From the NCBI RefSeq assembly GCF_000712075.1, contig NZ_JONW01000005.1, forward strand, positions 1,369,001 through 1,433,000: a DNA stretch of 64,000 nt. Direction: 5' to 3'. The notes beneath the pieces were generated by a model that worked only from the letters and a program-made list of their open reading frames with translations, made no database searches and was not told the DNA's origin. The DNA comes from Caulobacter sp. UNC358MFTsu5.1 (GTDB taxonomy: Bacteria > Pseudomonadota > Alphaproteobacteria > Caulobacterales > Caulobacteraceae). The position numbers and the translations under genes are program-made. Shown one piece after another: positions 1 to 7,944 of this stretch (positions within the stretch are counted from its first letter, which is position 1; each line of letters starts with the position of its first letter).

Positions 1-386
1 ACGCCGATGCCCAGCCCTTCGGCGGCGATCGGCTTGGGATGCAGCAGGCCCCGGATGGCCTCCTGGCCGATCAGGGCGCCCGAGGCGAAGACCAGGCCCG
101 CCTGGGTCAGGCTGGAGAAGGCCTCGGCCTTGCCGTGGCCGAACCGGTGCTCGGCGTCCGGCGGCTCGGCGGCGTAGCGCACGGCGTAGAAGGTGATCAG
201 CGAGGCGATCAGGTCCAGCCCGCTGTCGGCCAGCGAGGCCAGCATGGCCACCGAATGGCCGGCCAGCCAGGCCGCGCCCTTGATCACGATCAGCACGGTC
301 GCCACCCCCACCGACAGGGCGGTGACCCGGCGGGTGAGCTTGGCGGACTCGGCGGCGGTCAGGGCGGGGACGGGAGCAACGGACAT
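1..386 (-). CDS. Cation diffusion facilitator (CDF) metal transporter, partial
   Basis: Only the first ~128 codons lie in the window; the gene runs off the left edge. The protein would be an inner-membrane antiporter exporting divalent metals such as Zn or Fe in exchange for protons. Seen directly: hydrophobic segments around residues 24-42 and 46-70; a SLADSGLDL motif giving D54 and D58 with the D-x3-D spacing of the CDF metal site in the second helix; and the family hallmark HRFGHGKAE at residues 80-88. The start is the ATG at 384-386, giving MSVAPVPALT. Metal specificity cannot be read from this fragment. Confidence 0.88.
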   Translation of the reverse strand, partial: MSVAPVPALTAAESAKLTRRVTALSVGVATVLIVIKGAAWLAGHSVAMLASLADSGLDLIASLITFYAVRYAAEPPDAEHRFGHGKAEAFSSLTQAGLVFASGALIGQEAIRGLLHPKPIAAEGLGIG

Positions 387-449
387 GCACGCTGTTTAGC
401 AAGGGCGGCGATGCAGCCCCAGCGAGAACGACTCGCGGTGGACAAAGGA

Positions 450-515
450 GGGGACACACAATCACGGCAAGACCATGCAGGATCGGCTCGGACCGTGGCG
501 TGAGTGTGTGTCCCC
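450..515. repeat. 66-bp palindromic intergenic repeat, copy 1
   Basis: The left arm begins GGGGACACACA and ends ATCACGGC; the right arm reads GCGTGAGTGTGTGTCCCC. The arms are near-perfect inverted complements around a roughly 30-bp variable centre. The same 66-bp architecture recurs at 20947-21012, 29472-29537 and 29590-29655, always between genes. This copy lies between the start of the CDF gene and the end of the citrate synthase gene. Confidence 0.8.
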
Positions 516-526
516 CGTTTCACCCC

Positions 527-1651
527 CTAGGCCGCCGCCTTGGTCCTGGGCCCCACATAGACCGACTGCGGGCGCACCAGCTTGCCGGTGGCCAGCTGTT
601 CGCGGGCGTGGGCGATCCAGCCGGCGGTGCGGCCCATGGCGAAGACGCAGGTGAAGCTCTTGGGCGGCAGGCCCAGGGCCTCCAGCAGGACAGCGGTGTA
701 GAACTCGACATTGGTGTCCAGCGGCCGGTCGGGCTTGTGGTCGCGCAGGATCCGCAGGGCGGCCTGCTCGACGCTCTCGGCGAAGGCCAGGCGGCCGGGC
801 ACGGCGTTGGACGTCTGGGCCAGCTGGCGGATCGCCGCCTTCAGCGCGTCGGCGCGCGGGTCGCGGACCCGGTAGATGCGGTGGCCGAAGCCCATCAGCC
901 GGTCGCCGCGCGCCAGGGACGCCAGCAGCCAGGCCTCGGCGTTGTCGGGCGCGCCGATGGCGTCCAGCATCTCGATTACCGGACCGGGCGCGCCGCCATG
1001 CAGCGGGCCCTTCAGGGCCGAGATCCCGGCCAGCACCGCCGAGGTCAGGCCGGCGCGGGTGGAGGCCACCACCCGGGCGGCGAAGGTCGAGGCGTTCAGC
1101 CCGTGGTCGCAGACCGTGACCAGATAGGCGTCCAGCGCCCTCGCCTCCCCGTCCGTGGCCGGGACGCCGCGCGTCATGCGCAGCATGTCGGCCGCGTGCG
1201 ACAGGGCCGGGTCCGGGGCGACCGGCGACTGGCCGCCGGCGACGCGCAGCACGGCGGGGGTGAAGACGGCCGGGGCGGCCAGCAGCAGCAGGGCCGTGTC
1301 CAGCCCGTCGCCGTCGGGCAGGCGGGCGATCAGGGCGCGGACGGCCTCGACCGGATCGCGCCGGGCCAGGCCCTCGTCCAGGGCGGCCACCTCGGCGAAG
1401 GCGCGGGCGCGGGCGGCGCCGAGGGCCGGGGCAAGGTCGGACGGCAGGTCGTCGAAGAAGCCGTCGAGCAGCAGGTGGGCGACGCCCTCGAACCCGGCGC
1501 GGTGGGCCAGGTCCTCGACGGCGTAGCCCCGGATCGTCAGGCGACCGGCCTGGCCGTCGACGTCGGACAGCACGGTGTGGGCGGCGACGACGCCTTCCAG
1601 ACCTTCCGCGACGAAGCCGGCATGTTGGGCGGCAGTAAGACCCTTGGACAT
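527..1651 (-). CDS. Citrate synthase family protein (citrate/2-methylcitrate synthase type)
   Basis: A 374-residue member of the citrate synthase superfamily, which condenses acetyl-CoA or propionyl-CoA with oxaloacetate. Catalytic-region motifs are visible: DHGLNAST at 182-189, LHGG with H218, and GFGHRIY with H257. The third catalytic position, Asp in the NVDFY motif of E. coli citrate synthase, is Glu here (TNVEFY, E316). The start is the ATG at 1649-1651, preceded by AAAGGAGA at good spacing; an in-frame upstream extension to about 1723 lacks such a site. It is transcribed divergently from a second citrate synthase homologue with a 77-bp gap. It could be a methylcitrate synthase or the housekeeping enzyme; the sequence alone does not decide. 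Confidence 0.88.
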   Translation of the reverse strand: MSKGLTAAQHAGFVAEGLEGVVAAHTVLSDVDGQAGRLTIRGYAVEDLAHRAGFEGVAHLLLDGFFDDLPSDLAPALGAARARAFAEVAALDEGLARRDPVEAVRALIARLPDGDGLDTALLLLAAPAVFTPAVLRVAGGQSPVAPDPALSHAADMLRMTRGVPATDGEARALDAYLVTVCDHGLNASTFAARVVASTRAGLTSAVLAGISALKGPLHGGAPGPVIEMLDAIGAPDNAEAWLLASLARGDRLMGFGHRIYRVRDPRADALKAAIRQLAQTSNAVPGRLAFAESVEQAALRILRDHKPDRPLDTNVEFYTAVLLEALGLPPKSFTCVFAMGRTAGWIAHAREQLATGKLVRPQSVYVGPRTKAAA

Positions 1652-1694
1652 GGATGAGGTCTCCTTTCGCCGCGCAATCCACGACTCCGGAGCT

Positions 1695-1728
1695 TGATCG
1701 TCAATCTTGATCAATGTAATCAATATAA
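1695..1728. promoter_or_regulatory. AT-rich divergent control region with phased TCAAT repeats
   Basis: In an otherwise GC-rich intergenic gap, three hexamers GTCAAT (1700-1705), ATCAAT (1710-1715) and ATCAAT (1719-1724) occur at 10- and 9-bp steps, close to one helical turn. They lie between the two divergent citrate synthase genes and end 4 bp before the ATG of the rightward gene. This arrangement suits a DNA-binding protein acting on both promoters; the MerR-like domain of the neighbouring gene is an obvious candidate. Function is inferred. Confidence 0.45.
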
Positions 1729-2877
1729 ATGGCCGAATGGATCGACGCGGAACAGGCGATGGCGACGCTGGGGGTGCGGGCCCAGACCCTGTACGCCTAT
1801 GTCAGCCGGGGCCGGGTGGGCGCGGTCGCCCATCCCGACGATCCGCGCCGCAGCCTCTATCGCGCCTCCGACGTCGCGGCCCTGGCGGCCAAGAAGGCCC
1901 GGGGCCGGCGCGCCGCCGACGTGGCGGCCGAGGCCATCGCCTGGGGCGAGCCGGTCCTGCCCTCGGCGATCACCACGGTCGAGGGCGGGCGGCTGTTCTA
2001 TCGCGGCCAGGGCGCCGTCGACCTGGCCCGCATGCACAGCCTGGAGCAGGTGGCCCGCCTGCTGCGCGGCGGCCACGGCGCGCCGCTGACCGGTCCGGAG
2101 CCCAAGAAACCCAAGAAGGGCGAGACGCCCCGCGCGCGCCTGTTCTCGACCCTGGCCGCCCGGGCCGGGATCGACCCGCCCGCGCGGGGCCGCGCGCCCC
2201 TCGCCCTGGCCATGGAGGCGGCCGGACTGCTGGAAGCCGCCGCCGACGCCGTGGCCGGCTCGATCGGCGACGGCCCGATCCACCAGCGCCTGGCCGAGGC
2301 CTGGGGCCTGGACGCCCAGGGCGCCGACCTGGTCCGCCGGAGCCTGGTGCTGCTGGCCGACCACGAGCTGAACGCCTCGACCTTCGCGGTGCGGGTGGCG
2401 GCCTCGACCGGGGCGTCGCTGGCGGCGGCGTCCCTGGCCGGGCTGGCGGCGCTGTCGGGGCCCCTGCACGGCGGCATGGCGGCGCGGGTCGAGATGTTCG
2501 TCGACGAGGCCGAGCGGCGCGGACCAGCTCGAGCCGTGGCCGAGCGCCTGGCCCAGGGGGCGGCCATGCCGGGCTTTGGCCATCCGCTCTATCCAGACGG
2601 CGACCCGCGTGCGGCGGCCCTGCTGGACGCGTTCAAGGTCCCGCCGATGCTGGCGGAGCTGCGCGCCGAGACGGAAGGCGCGACGGGCCTGGCGCCGAAC
2701 ATCGACTTCGCCCTGGTGGCCCTGGCCCGCACCCTGGCCCTGCCGGCGGACGCGCCGTTCAGCCTGTTCGCCGTCGGACGGATGGCGGGCTGGCACGCCC
2801 ACGCGATCGAGCAGCTGCAGACGGGAAAGCTGATCCGGCCCCGGGCGCGGTATGTGGGCGTGCGGCCGGCGTCCTGA
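1729..2877 (+). CDS. Citrate synthase homologue with N-terminal MerR-like helix-turn-helix domain
   Basis: A 382-residue protein with two parts. Residues ~4-50 (WIDAEQAMATLGVRAQTLY, then YVSRGRVGAV and SLYRASDVAAL) look like a MerR/excisionase-type winged helix-turn-helix. Residues ~75-380 are a citrate synthase domain with all three catalytic positions kept: H247 in LHGG, H285 in GFGHPLY, and D326 in PNIDF; H212 is in DHELNAST. The spacer at 115-135 is lysine/proline rich. The ATG at 1729 has no recognisable Shine-Dalgarno (upstream is AATCAATATAA), so translation may be leaderless; a later ATG at 1759 would cut off the first helix of the HTH. It is divergent from a standard citrate synthase gene. 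It may be a metabolite-responsive regulator, an enzyme, or both. Confidence 0.85.
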   Translation: MAEWIDAEQAMATLGVRAQTLYAYVSRGRVGAVAHPDDPRRSLYRASDVAALAAKKARGRRAADVAAEAIAWGEPVLPSAITTVEGGRLFYRGQGAVDLARMHSLEQVARLLRGGHGAPLTGPEPKKPKKGETPRARLFSTLAARAGIDPPARGRAPLALAMEAAGLLEAAADAVAGSIGDGPIHQRLAEAWGLDAQGADLVRRSLVLLADHELNASTFAVRVAASTGASLAAASLAGLAALSGPLHGGMAARVEMFVDEAERRGPARAVAERLAQGAAMPGFGHPLYPDGDPRAAALLDAFKVPPMLAELRAETEGATGLAPNIDFALVALARTLALPADAPFSLFAVGRMAGWHAHAIEQLQTGKLIRPRARYVGVRPAS

Positions 2878-2880
2878 TCC

Positions 2881-3354
2881 CTACGACCCGGGCCCGTTCA
2901 GGTCCTGGAGCCCCTCACTGATCTTCAGGAACGCCTCGATGTCGCTGTCGCGCACGACGAAGGCCTTGTATTCCGGACCTGCGCCGCACCGCTCCACGGC
3001 GGCCCTGATCGTGCGCCGCAAGGCGTCGCGGACCAGCCGGACGCGCGCCGCACCGGGCCTGTTCAAGGCCCTTAGCGAAAGGCCCGATTGGCTGACGAGA
3101 GGCGAGCAGCCTTGGACGCCGTCGACAACCGTATAGGCCTCGTTCGCCGTCCGGACGATGATCAGCCGCGCCCCGCCGACCGAAGCCCTGGCGGAACAGC
3201 CTTCGACATGGTTCCAGCTCGTGAAGCTTCCGTCGCGTACGCACGTCAGCGCCCACGGACCGATCTTCCCAAGATCATGGGGATCGTCCCAACCCGGCCC
3301 GGGCTCGGCCTGGATCGTCGCCGCCGCGACCAGGATCATCAGGGCGGACAGCAT
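2881..3354 (-). CDS. Hypothetical secreted protein
   Basis: A 157-residue protein of no family I recognise. It begins MLSALMILVAAATIQAEPG, a short hydrophobic leader compatible with Sec export and cleavage after about residue 16. The mature part carries scattered cysteines (GPWALTC, VEGCSAR, VQGCSPL, VERCGAG) that could form disulfides in the periplasm. AGAGG lies upstream of the ATG at 3352-3354. It ends 3 bp from the convergent citrate synthase homologue. Confidence 0.65.
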   Translation of the reverse strand: MLSALMILVAAATIQAEPGPGWDDPHDLGKIGPWALTCVRDGSFTSWNHVEGCSARASVGGARLIIVRTANEAYTVVDGVQGCSPLVSQSGLSLRALNRPGAARVRLVRDALRRTIRAAVERCGAGPEYKAFVVRDSDIEAFLKISEGLQDLNGPGS

Positions 3355-3402
3355 GGACCTCTTCGGTTGAGAGGCCCATGCTAACCCATCTGCAAAGTGG
3401 CG

Positions 3403-6400
3403 CTAGGCCCGCTCGTGCACGGCCTCTTCCGCCGCCAGCGGCTGCGGCAGACGCGAGACCATCTCCTTCGGGCACACCTGCCAGAACAGGTCGCGCACGC
3501 GGTCCCAGTCGCGGATCAGGCTTTCGGCGAAGGCCGAGTCCGTTTCGCGGGCGTGTTCGGCCAGCAGCGAGCGCAGCACGCCTTCCCAATAGGGCGAGGC
3601 CAGGCGCTGGACCAGGATGCTCTCGGGATTGACCTGGCTCTCGAACCGGCCGTGCTGGTCCAGGACGAAGGCCATGCCGCCGGTCATGCCGGCCCCGAAG
3701 TTGCCGCCCGTCGGGCCCAGGATCACCACCTGGCCGCCGGTCATGTACTCGCAGCCGTTGGCGCCGCAGCCCTCGACCACCGTGGTGGCGCCCGAGTTGC
3801 GGACCGCGAAGCGCTCGCCGGCCTGGCCGGCCGCGAACAGACGGCCCGAGGTGGCCCCGAACAGCACGGTGTTGCCGATCAGGGTGTTGGTCTCGGGCGC
3901 CGCCAGGCCGCGGGCCGGCTTGATGACGATCGTCGCGCCCGACAGGCCCTTGCCGACATAGTCGTTGGCCTCGCCGGTCAGCTCGATGCGCAGGCCCTGG
4001 ACCGCGAAGGCCCCCAGGCTCTGGCCGGCCGAGCCCTTGAGCTGGACGGTCAGGTGGCCGGCGGGCAGGCCCTTCATGCCGAACTTGCGCACGATGTGGC
4101 TGGACGTGCGCGAGCCGATCGAGCGGGCGGTGCTGCGGACCGTGTAGGTCAGCTGCATCTTCTCGCCGCGCTCCAGCAGAGGCGCCGCGTCGCGGACGAT
4201 CTGGGCGTCCAGGGTGTCCGGAACCGCGTTGCGGCCTTCGACCGTGCAGTAGGGCTTGTTCTGGCCGGGGTCGGCGCGGACCAGCAGCGGGTTCAGGTCG
4301 AGGTCGTCCAGGTGCTCGCCGCCGCGCGACACCTGCGCCAGCAGGTCGGTGCGGCCGACGATCTCCTGCAGGCTCTTGAAGCCCAGGCCCGCCAGGATCT
4401 CGCGGACCTCTTCGGCCACGAAGCTGAACAGGTTGATGACCTTCTCCGGCGTGCCGGTGAACTTGGCGCGCAGGGCCTCGTCCTGGGTGCAGACGCCCAC
4501 GGGGCAGGTGTTGGAGTGGCACTGGCGAACCATGATGCAGCCCATGGCCACCAGCGAGGCGGTGCCGATGCCGAACTCCTCGGCGCCCAGCATGGCGGCG
4601 ATGACCACGTCGCGGCCGGTGCGGATGCCGCCGTCCGTGCGCAGCACCACCGAGTGGCGCAGGTTGTTCAGGGTCAGGACCTGGTTGGCCTCCGACAGGC
4701 CCATCTCCCACGGACCGCCGGCATACTTGACCGAGGTCTGCGAGGAGGCGCCGGTGCCGCCGACATTGCCGGCCACCAGGATGACGTCGGCCTTGGCCTT
4801 GGCCACGCCGGCCGCGATCGCGCCGATGCCGGTGGCGGCCACCAGCTTCACCGTGACCCGGGCGATCGGGTTGATCTGCTTCAGGTCGTAGATGAGCTGG
4901 GCCAGGTCCTCGATCGAATAGATGTCGTGGTGCGGCGGCGGGCTGATCAGCATCACGCCGGGGGTGGCGTGGCGCAGACGTGCAATCATCTCCGTGACCT
5001 TGAAGCCAGGAAGTTGCCCGCCCTCGCCGGGCTTGGCGCCCTGGGCGACCTTGATCTCGATCTCGCGGCACTGGTTCAGATATTCGGCGGTGACGCCGAA
5101 CCGGCCCGAGGCCACCTGCTTGATGGCGCTGTTGGGGTTGTCGCCGTTCGGCAGGGGCTTGTAGCGCGCCGAGTCCTCGCCGCCCTCGCCCGACACCGAC
5201 TTGGCGCCGATACGGTTCATGGCGATGTTCAGCACGCCGTGCGCCTCGGGGCCCAGGGCGCCCAGGCTCATGCCGGGGGTGACGAAGCGCTTGCGGATCT
5301 CGTTGACGCTCTCGACGTCGTCGGTCGAGATCGGGTTGCGATCCGAGCGCCAGTCCAGGAGGTCGCGCAGCTGGATCGGCTTCTGGGTGCGCAGGCCGTT
5401 GGACCAGCGGCGATAGAGCTCGAAATCGCCGGTGTCGCAGGCGCTCTGCAGGGTGTGGATCAGGCGCGCCTCGAAGGCGTGGGCCTCGCCCGACCGACGC
5501 AGCTTGTACAACCCGCCGACCGGCAGGGTCACGGCCGGCTCGCCCCAGGCCTTGCGGTGCAGCTCGACCGACTTGGTCTCGATGCCGGCCAGGCCGATGC
5601 CCGAGATGCGCGAGGGCATGCCCGGGAAGAACTCGGCCGCCAGGGCGCGCGACAGGCCGACGGCTTCGAAGTTGTAGCCGCCGCGGTACGAGGAGATGAC
5701 GCTGATGCCCATCTTGGAGATGATCTTCAGCAGGCCGCCCTCGATGGCCGTCTTGAAGTTGATGCAGACGTCGCGCAGCGACTTGTCGCCGACCAGGCCG
5801 CGCTCCAGGCGGTCCTGGAAGCTTTCCTGGGCCAGATAGGCGTTGACCGCCGTGGCGCCGACGCCGACCAGCACCGCGAAATAGTGCGTGTCCAGGCACT
5901 CGGCCGAGCGGACGATGATCGAGACGTACGACCGCAGGCCCTTGGCCACCAGGTGGGCGTGGACGCCGCCGGTGGCCAGGATCATCGGCAGGGCCACGCG
6001 CTCGGCGTTGCTGCCCTCGTCGGTCAGGACGATGGCGCCGCAGCCGCGCAGCACCGCATCCTCGGCCTCGGCCCGGATGCGGTCCAGGTTGGCGCGCAGG
6101 GCGTCGCCGTCGCGCGCTTCCGGGGCCGGCAGCGGCATGGTGCAGTCGATGACGGCGACGTTCTTCTGGCCCAGCAGGCCATGGATGCGCTCGTACATGC
6201 CGGTGGTCAGGACCGGGCTTTCCAGCACGTAGACGTCGGCCTGGGCCGCGTCCTGCGCCAGGATGTTGCCCAGGTTCTTGAACCGGGTCTTCAGGCTCAT
6301 GACGCCGGTCTCCCGCAGGGGGTCGATCGGCGGGTTGGTCACCTGGCTGAAGTTCTGGCGGAAGAAGTGGCTGAGCGGCCGGTACTTTTCCGACAGCACG

Positions 6401-7926
6401 GCCAGGGGCGCGTCGTCGCCCATCGAGCCGACGGCTTCCTTGCCTTCCTCGACCATCGGGGCCAGGACCATTTCCAGGTCCTCCAGCGAGAAGCCGGCGG
6501 CGGCCTGGCGGCGGGTCAGCTCCTCGCGGCCGTACTTGCGCGGCTCGGGGCCGGGGCCGATCTCCTTTTCGAGATCGACCATGTTGCCCAGCCAGTCGGT
6601 ATAGGGGTGGCGGCCGGCCAGTTCGTCGATGATCTCGTCTTCGCCGTAGAGCTTGCCGCCCGCCAGGTCGATGGCGATCATCCGGCCCGGCGAGATCGCC
6701 AGCTTGCGGGTGATGCGGCTTTCCTCGACGCCGCACATGCCGGCTTCCGAGCCCATGATCACCAGGCCGTCGTCGGTATAGGCCACGCGCAGCGGGCGCA
6801 GGCCCGAGCGGTCCTTGCCGGCCACGACCCAGCGGCCGTCGGTGGCGCACAGGGCGGCCGGGCCGTCCCACGGCTCCATCACCGCGTTGCAGTAGCTGTA
6901 GAGGGCCTTGTGCTCGGCCTTCTGGTTGGGGTTGGAGGCTTCCGGCACCAGCAGGGTCTTGGCCATGGGCGCGTCGCGGCCGGCCCGGACCAGCACCTCG
7001 AAGGTGTTGTCCAGGTTGGCCGAGTCCGAACCGCCCGGCTGGATCACCGGCTTCACGTCGTCCCCGAACTCGCCGAAGGCGTCGGCCGCCATCTTGATCT
7101 CGTGGGACTTCATCCAGTTGATGTTGCCCTTGATGGTGTTGATCTCACCATTGTGGGCCAGCATCCGGAACGGCTGGGCCAGGCGCCATTGCGGGAAGGT
7201 GTTGGTCGAATAGCGCTGGTGGAAGATCGCCACCGCCGCGGCGAAGCGATCGTCCTTCAGATCGGGATAGAACTCGTCGATGTGTTCGGCCAGGAACATG
7301 CCCTTGTAGATCAGGGACTTGGCCGAGAACGAGCAGATGTAGAAGTCGCTGATGTTCTGGGCGTGCACGCGCTTCTCGATGCGCTTGCGGCACAGGAACA
7401 GGGCGCGCTCCAGGGCCTCGCCCTCCAGGCCCGCCGGGGCGGCCAGCATGATCTGCTCGATTTCCGGACGCGTGGCGTTGGCCTTCTCGCCGATCACCGA
7501 GGTGTCGACCGGCACCTGGCGCCAGCCGTAGATGTAGAAGCCGAAGCGAAGCGCTTCCGCCTCGACGATCGTGCGGCAGGCCTCCTGGGCGCCCAGGTCG
7601 GTGCGCGGCAGGAAGACCTGGCCGACGGCGATCGGACCCTGGCGCAGGGCGTGGCCGGTGCGGCGCACCTGGTCGACGAAGAAGTCCTGCGGGACGGAGA
7701 CCAGCACGCCGGCGCCGTCGCCGGTCTTGCCGTCGGCGTCGACCGCGCCCCGGTGCCACAGGGCCTTGAGGGCCTTGATCGCCAGTTCGACGACCTCGCG
7801 GCGCGGCTGGCCGTCGATGGCGCAGACCAGGCCCACGCCGCACGCGTCGCGCTCGGTCGAGGGGTCGTAGGCGTGGCCGTCGATCAGGGCCTGGCGGTTC
7901 TTCAGATAGAGGTCCATCTCGCTCAT
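3403..7926 (-). CDS. gltB: Glutamate synthase (NADPH) large subunit
   Basis: A 1507-residue GOGAT alpha subunit: it hydrolyses glutamine and channels ammonia to 2-oxoglutarate to form glutamate, with electrons supplied by the small subunit. The class II amidotransferase nucleophile is Cys29 in ERDACGVG, implying removal of a 28-residue propeptide. The central and FMN-binding synthase domains follow, with the iron-sulfur cysteines in CHSNTCPVGVC near residues 1136-1146 and the C-terminal glycine-rich beta-helix (GAFAVQGLRIEL onward). The length is normal for bacterial GltB. It follows gltD by 18 bp on the same strand, so the pair is one operon with gltD first. Confidence 0.97.
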   Translation of the reverse strand: MSEMDLYLKNRQALIDGHAYDPSTERDACGVGLVCAIDGQPRREVVELAIKALKALWHRGAVDADGKTGDGAGVLVSVPQDFFVDQVRRTGHALRQGPIAVGQVFLPRTDLGAQEACRTIVEAEALRFGFYIYGWRQVPVDTSVIGEKANATRPEIEQIMLAAPAGLEGEALERALFLCRKRIEKRVHAQNISDFYICSFSAKSLIYKGMFLAEHIDEFYPDLKDDRFAAAVAIFHQRYSTNTFPQWRLAQPFRMLAHNGEINTIKGNINWMKSHEIKMAADAFGEFGDDVKPVIQPGGSDSANLDNTFEVLVRAGRDAPMAKTLLVPEASNPNQKAEHKALYSYCNAVMEPWDGPAALCATDGRWVVAGKDRSGLRPLRVAYTDDGLVIMGSEAGMCGVEESRITRKLAISPGRMIAIDLAGGKLYGEDEIIDELAGRHPYTDWLGNMVDLEKEIGPGPEPRKYGREELTRRQAAAGFSLEDLEMVLAPMVEEGKEAVGSMGDDAPLAVLSEKYRPLSHFFRQNFSQVTNPPIDPLRETGVMSLKTRFKNLGNILAQDAAQADVYVLESPVLTTGMYERIHGLLGQKNVAVIDCTMPLPAPEARDGDALRANLDRIRAEAEDAVLRGCGAIVLTDEGSNAERVALPMILATGGVHAHLVAKGLRSYVSIIVRSAECLDTHYFAVLVGVGATAVNAYLAQESFQDRLERGLVGDKSLRDVCINFKTAIEGGLLKIISKMGISVISSYRGGYNFEAVGLSRALAAEFFPGMPSRISGIGLAGIETKSVELHRKAWGEPAVTLPVGGLYKLRRSGEAHAFEARLIHTLQSACDTGDFELYRRWSNGLRTQKPIQLRDLLDWRSDRNPISTDDVESVNEIRKRFVTPGMSLGALGPEAHGVLNIAMNRIGAKSVSGEGGEDSARYKPLPNGDNPNSAIKQVASGRFGVTAEYLNQCREIEIKVAQGAKPGEGGQLPGFKVTEMIARLRHATPGVMLISPPPHHDIYSIEDLAQLIYDLKQINPIARVTVKLVAATGIGAIAAGVAKAKADVILVAGNVGGTGASSQTSVKYAGGPWEMGLSEANQVLTLNNLRHSVVLRTDGGIRTGRDVVIAAMLGAEEFGIGTASLVAMGCIMVRQCHSNTCPVGVCTQDEALRAKFTGTPEKVINLFSFVAEEVREILAGLGFKSLQEIVGRTDLLAQVSRGGEHLDDLDLNPLLVRADPGQNKPYCTVEGRNAVPDTLDAQIVRDAAPLLERGEKMQLTYTVRSTARSIGSRTSSHIVRKFGMKGLPAGHLTVQLKGSAGQSLGAFAVQGLRIELTGEANDYVGKGLSGATIVIKPARGLAAPETNTLIGNTVLFGATSGRLFAAGQAGERFAVRNSGATTVVEGCGANGCEYMTGGQVVILGPTGGNFGAGMTGGMAFVLDQHGRFESQVNPESILVQRLASPYWEGVLRSLLAEHARETDSAFAESLIRDWDRVRDLFWQVCPKEMVSRLPQPLAAEEAVHERA

Positions 7927-7944
7927 GGTCTTGGTTCCTCTCTC

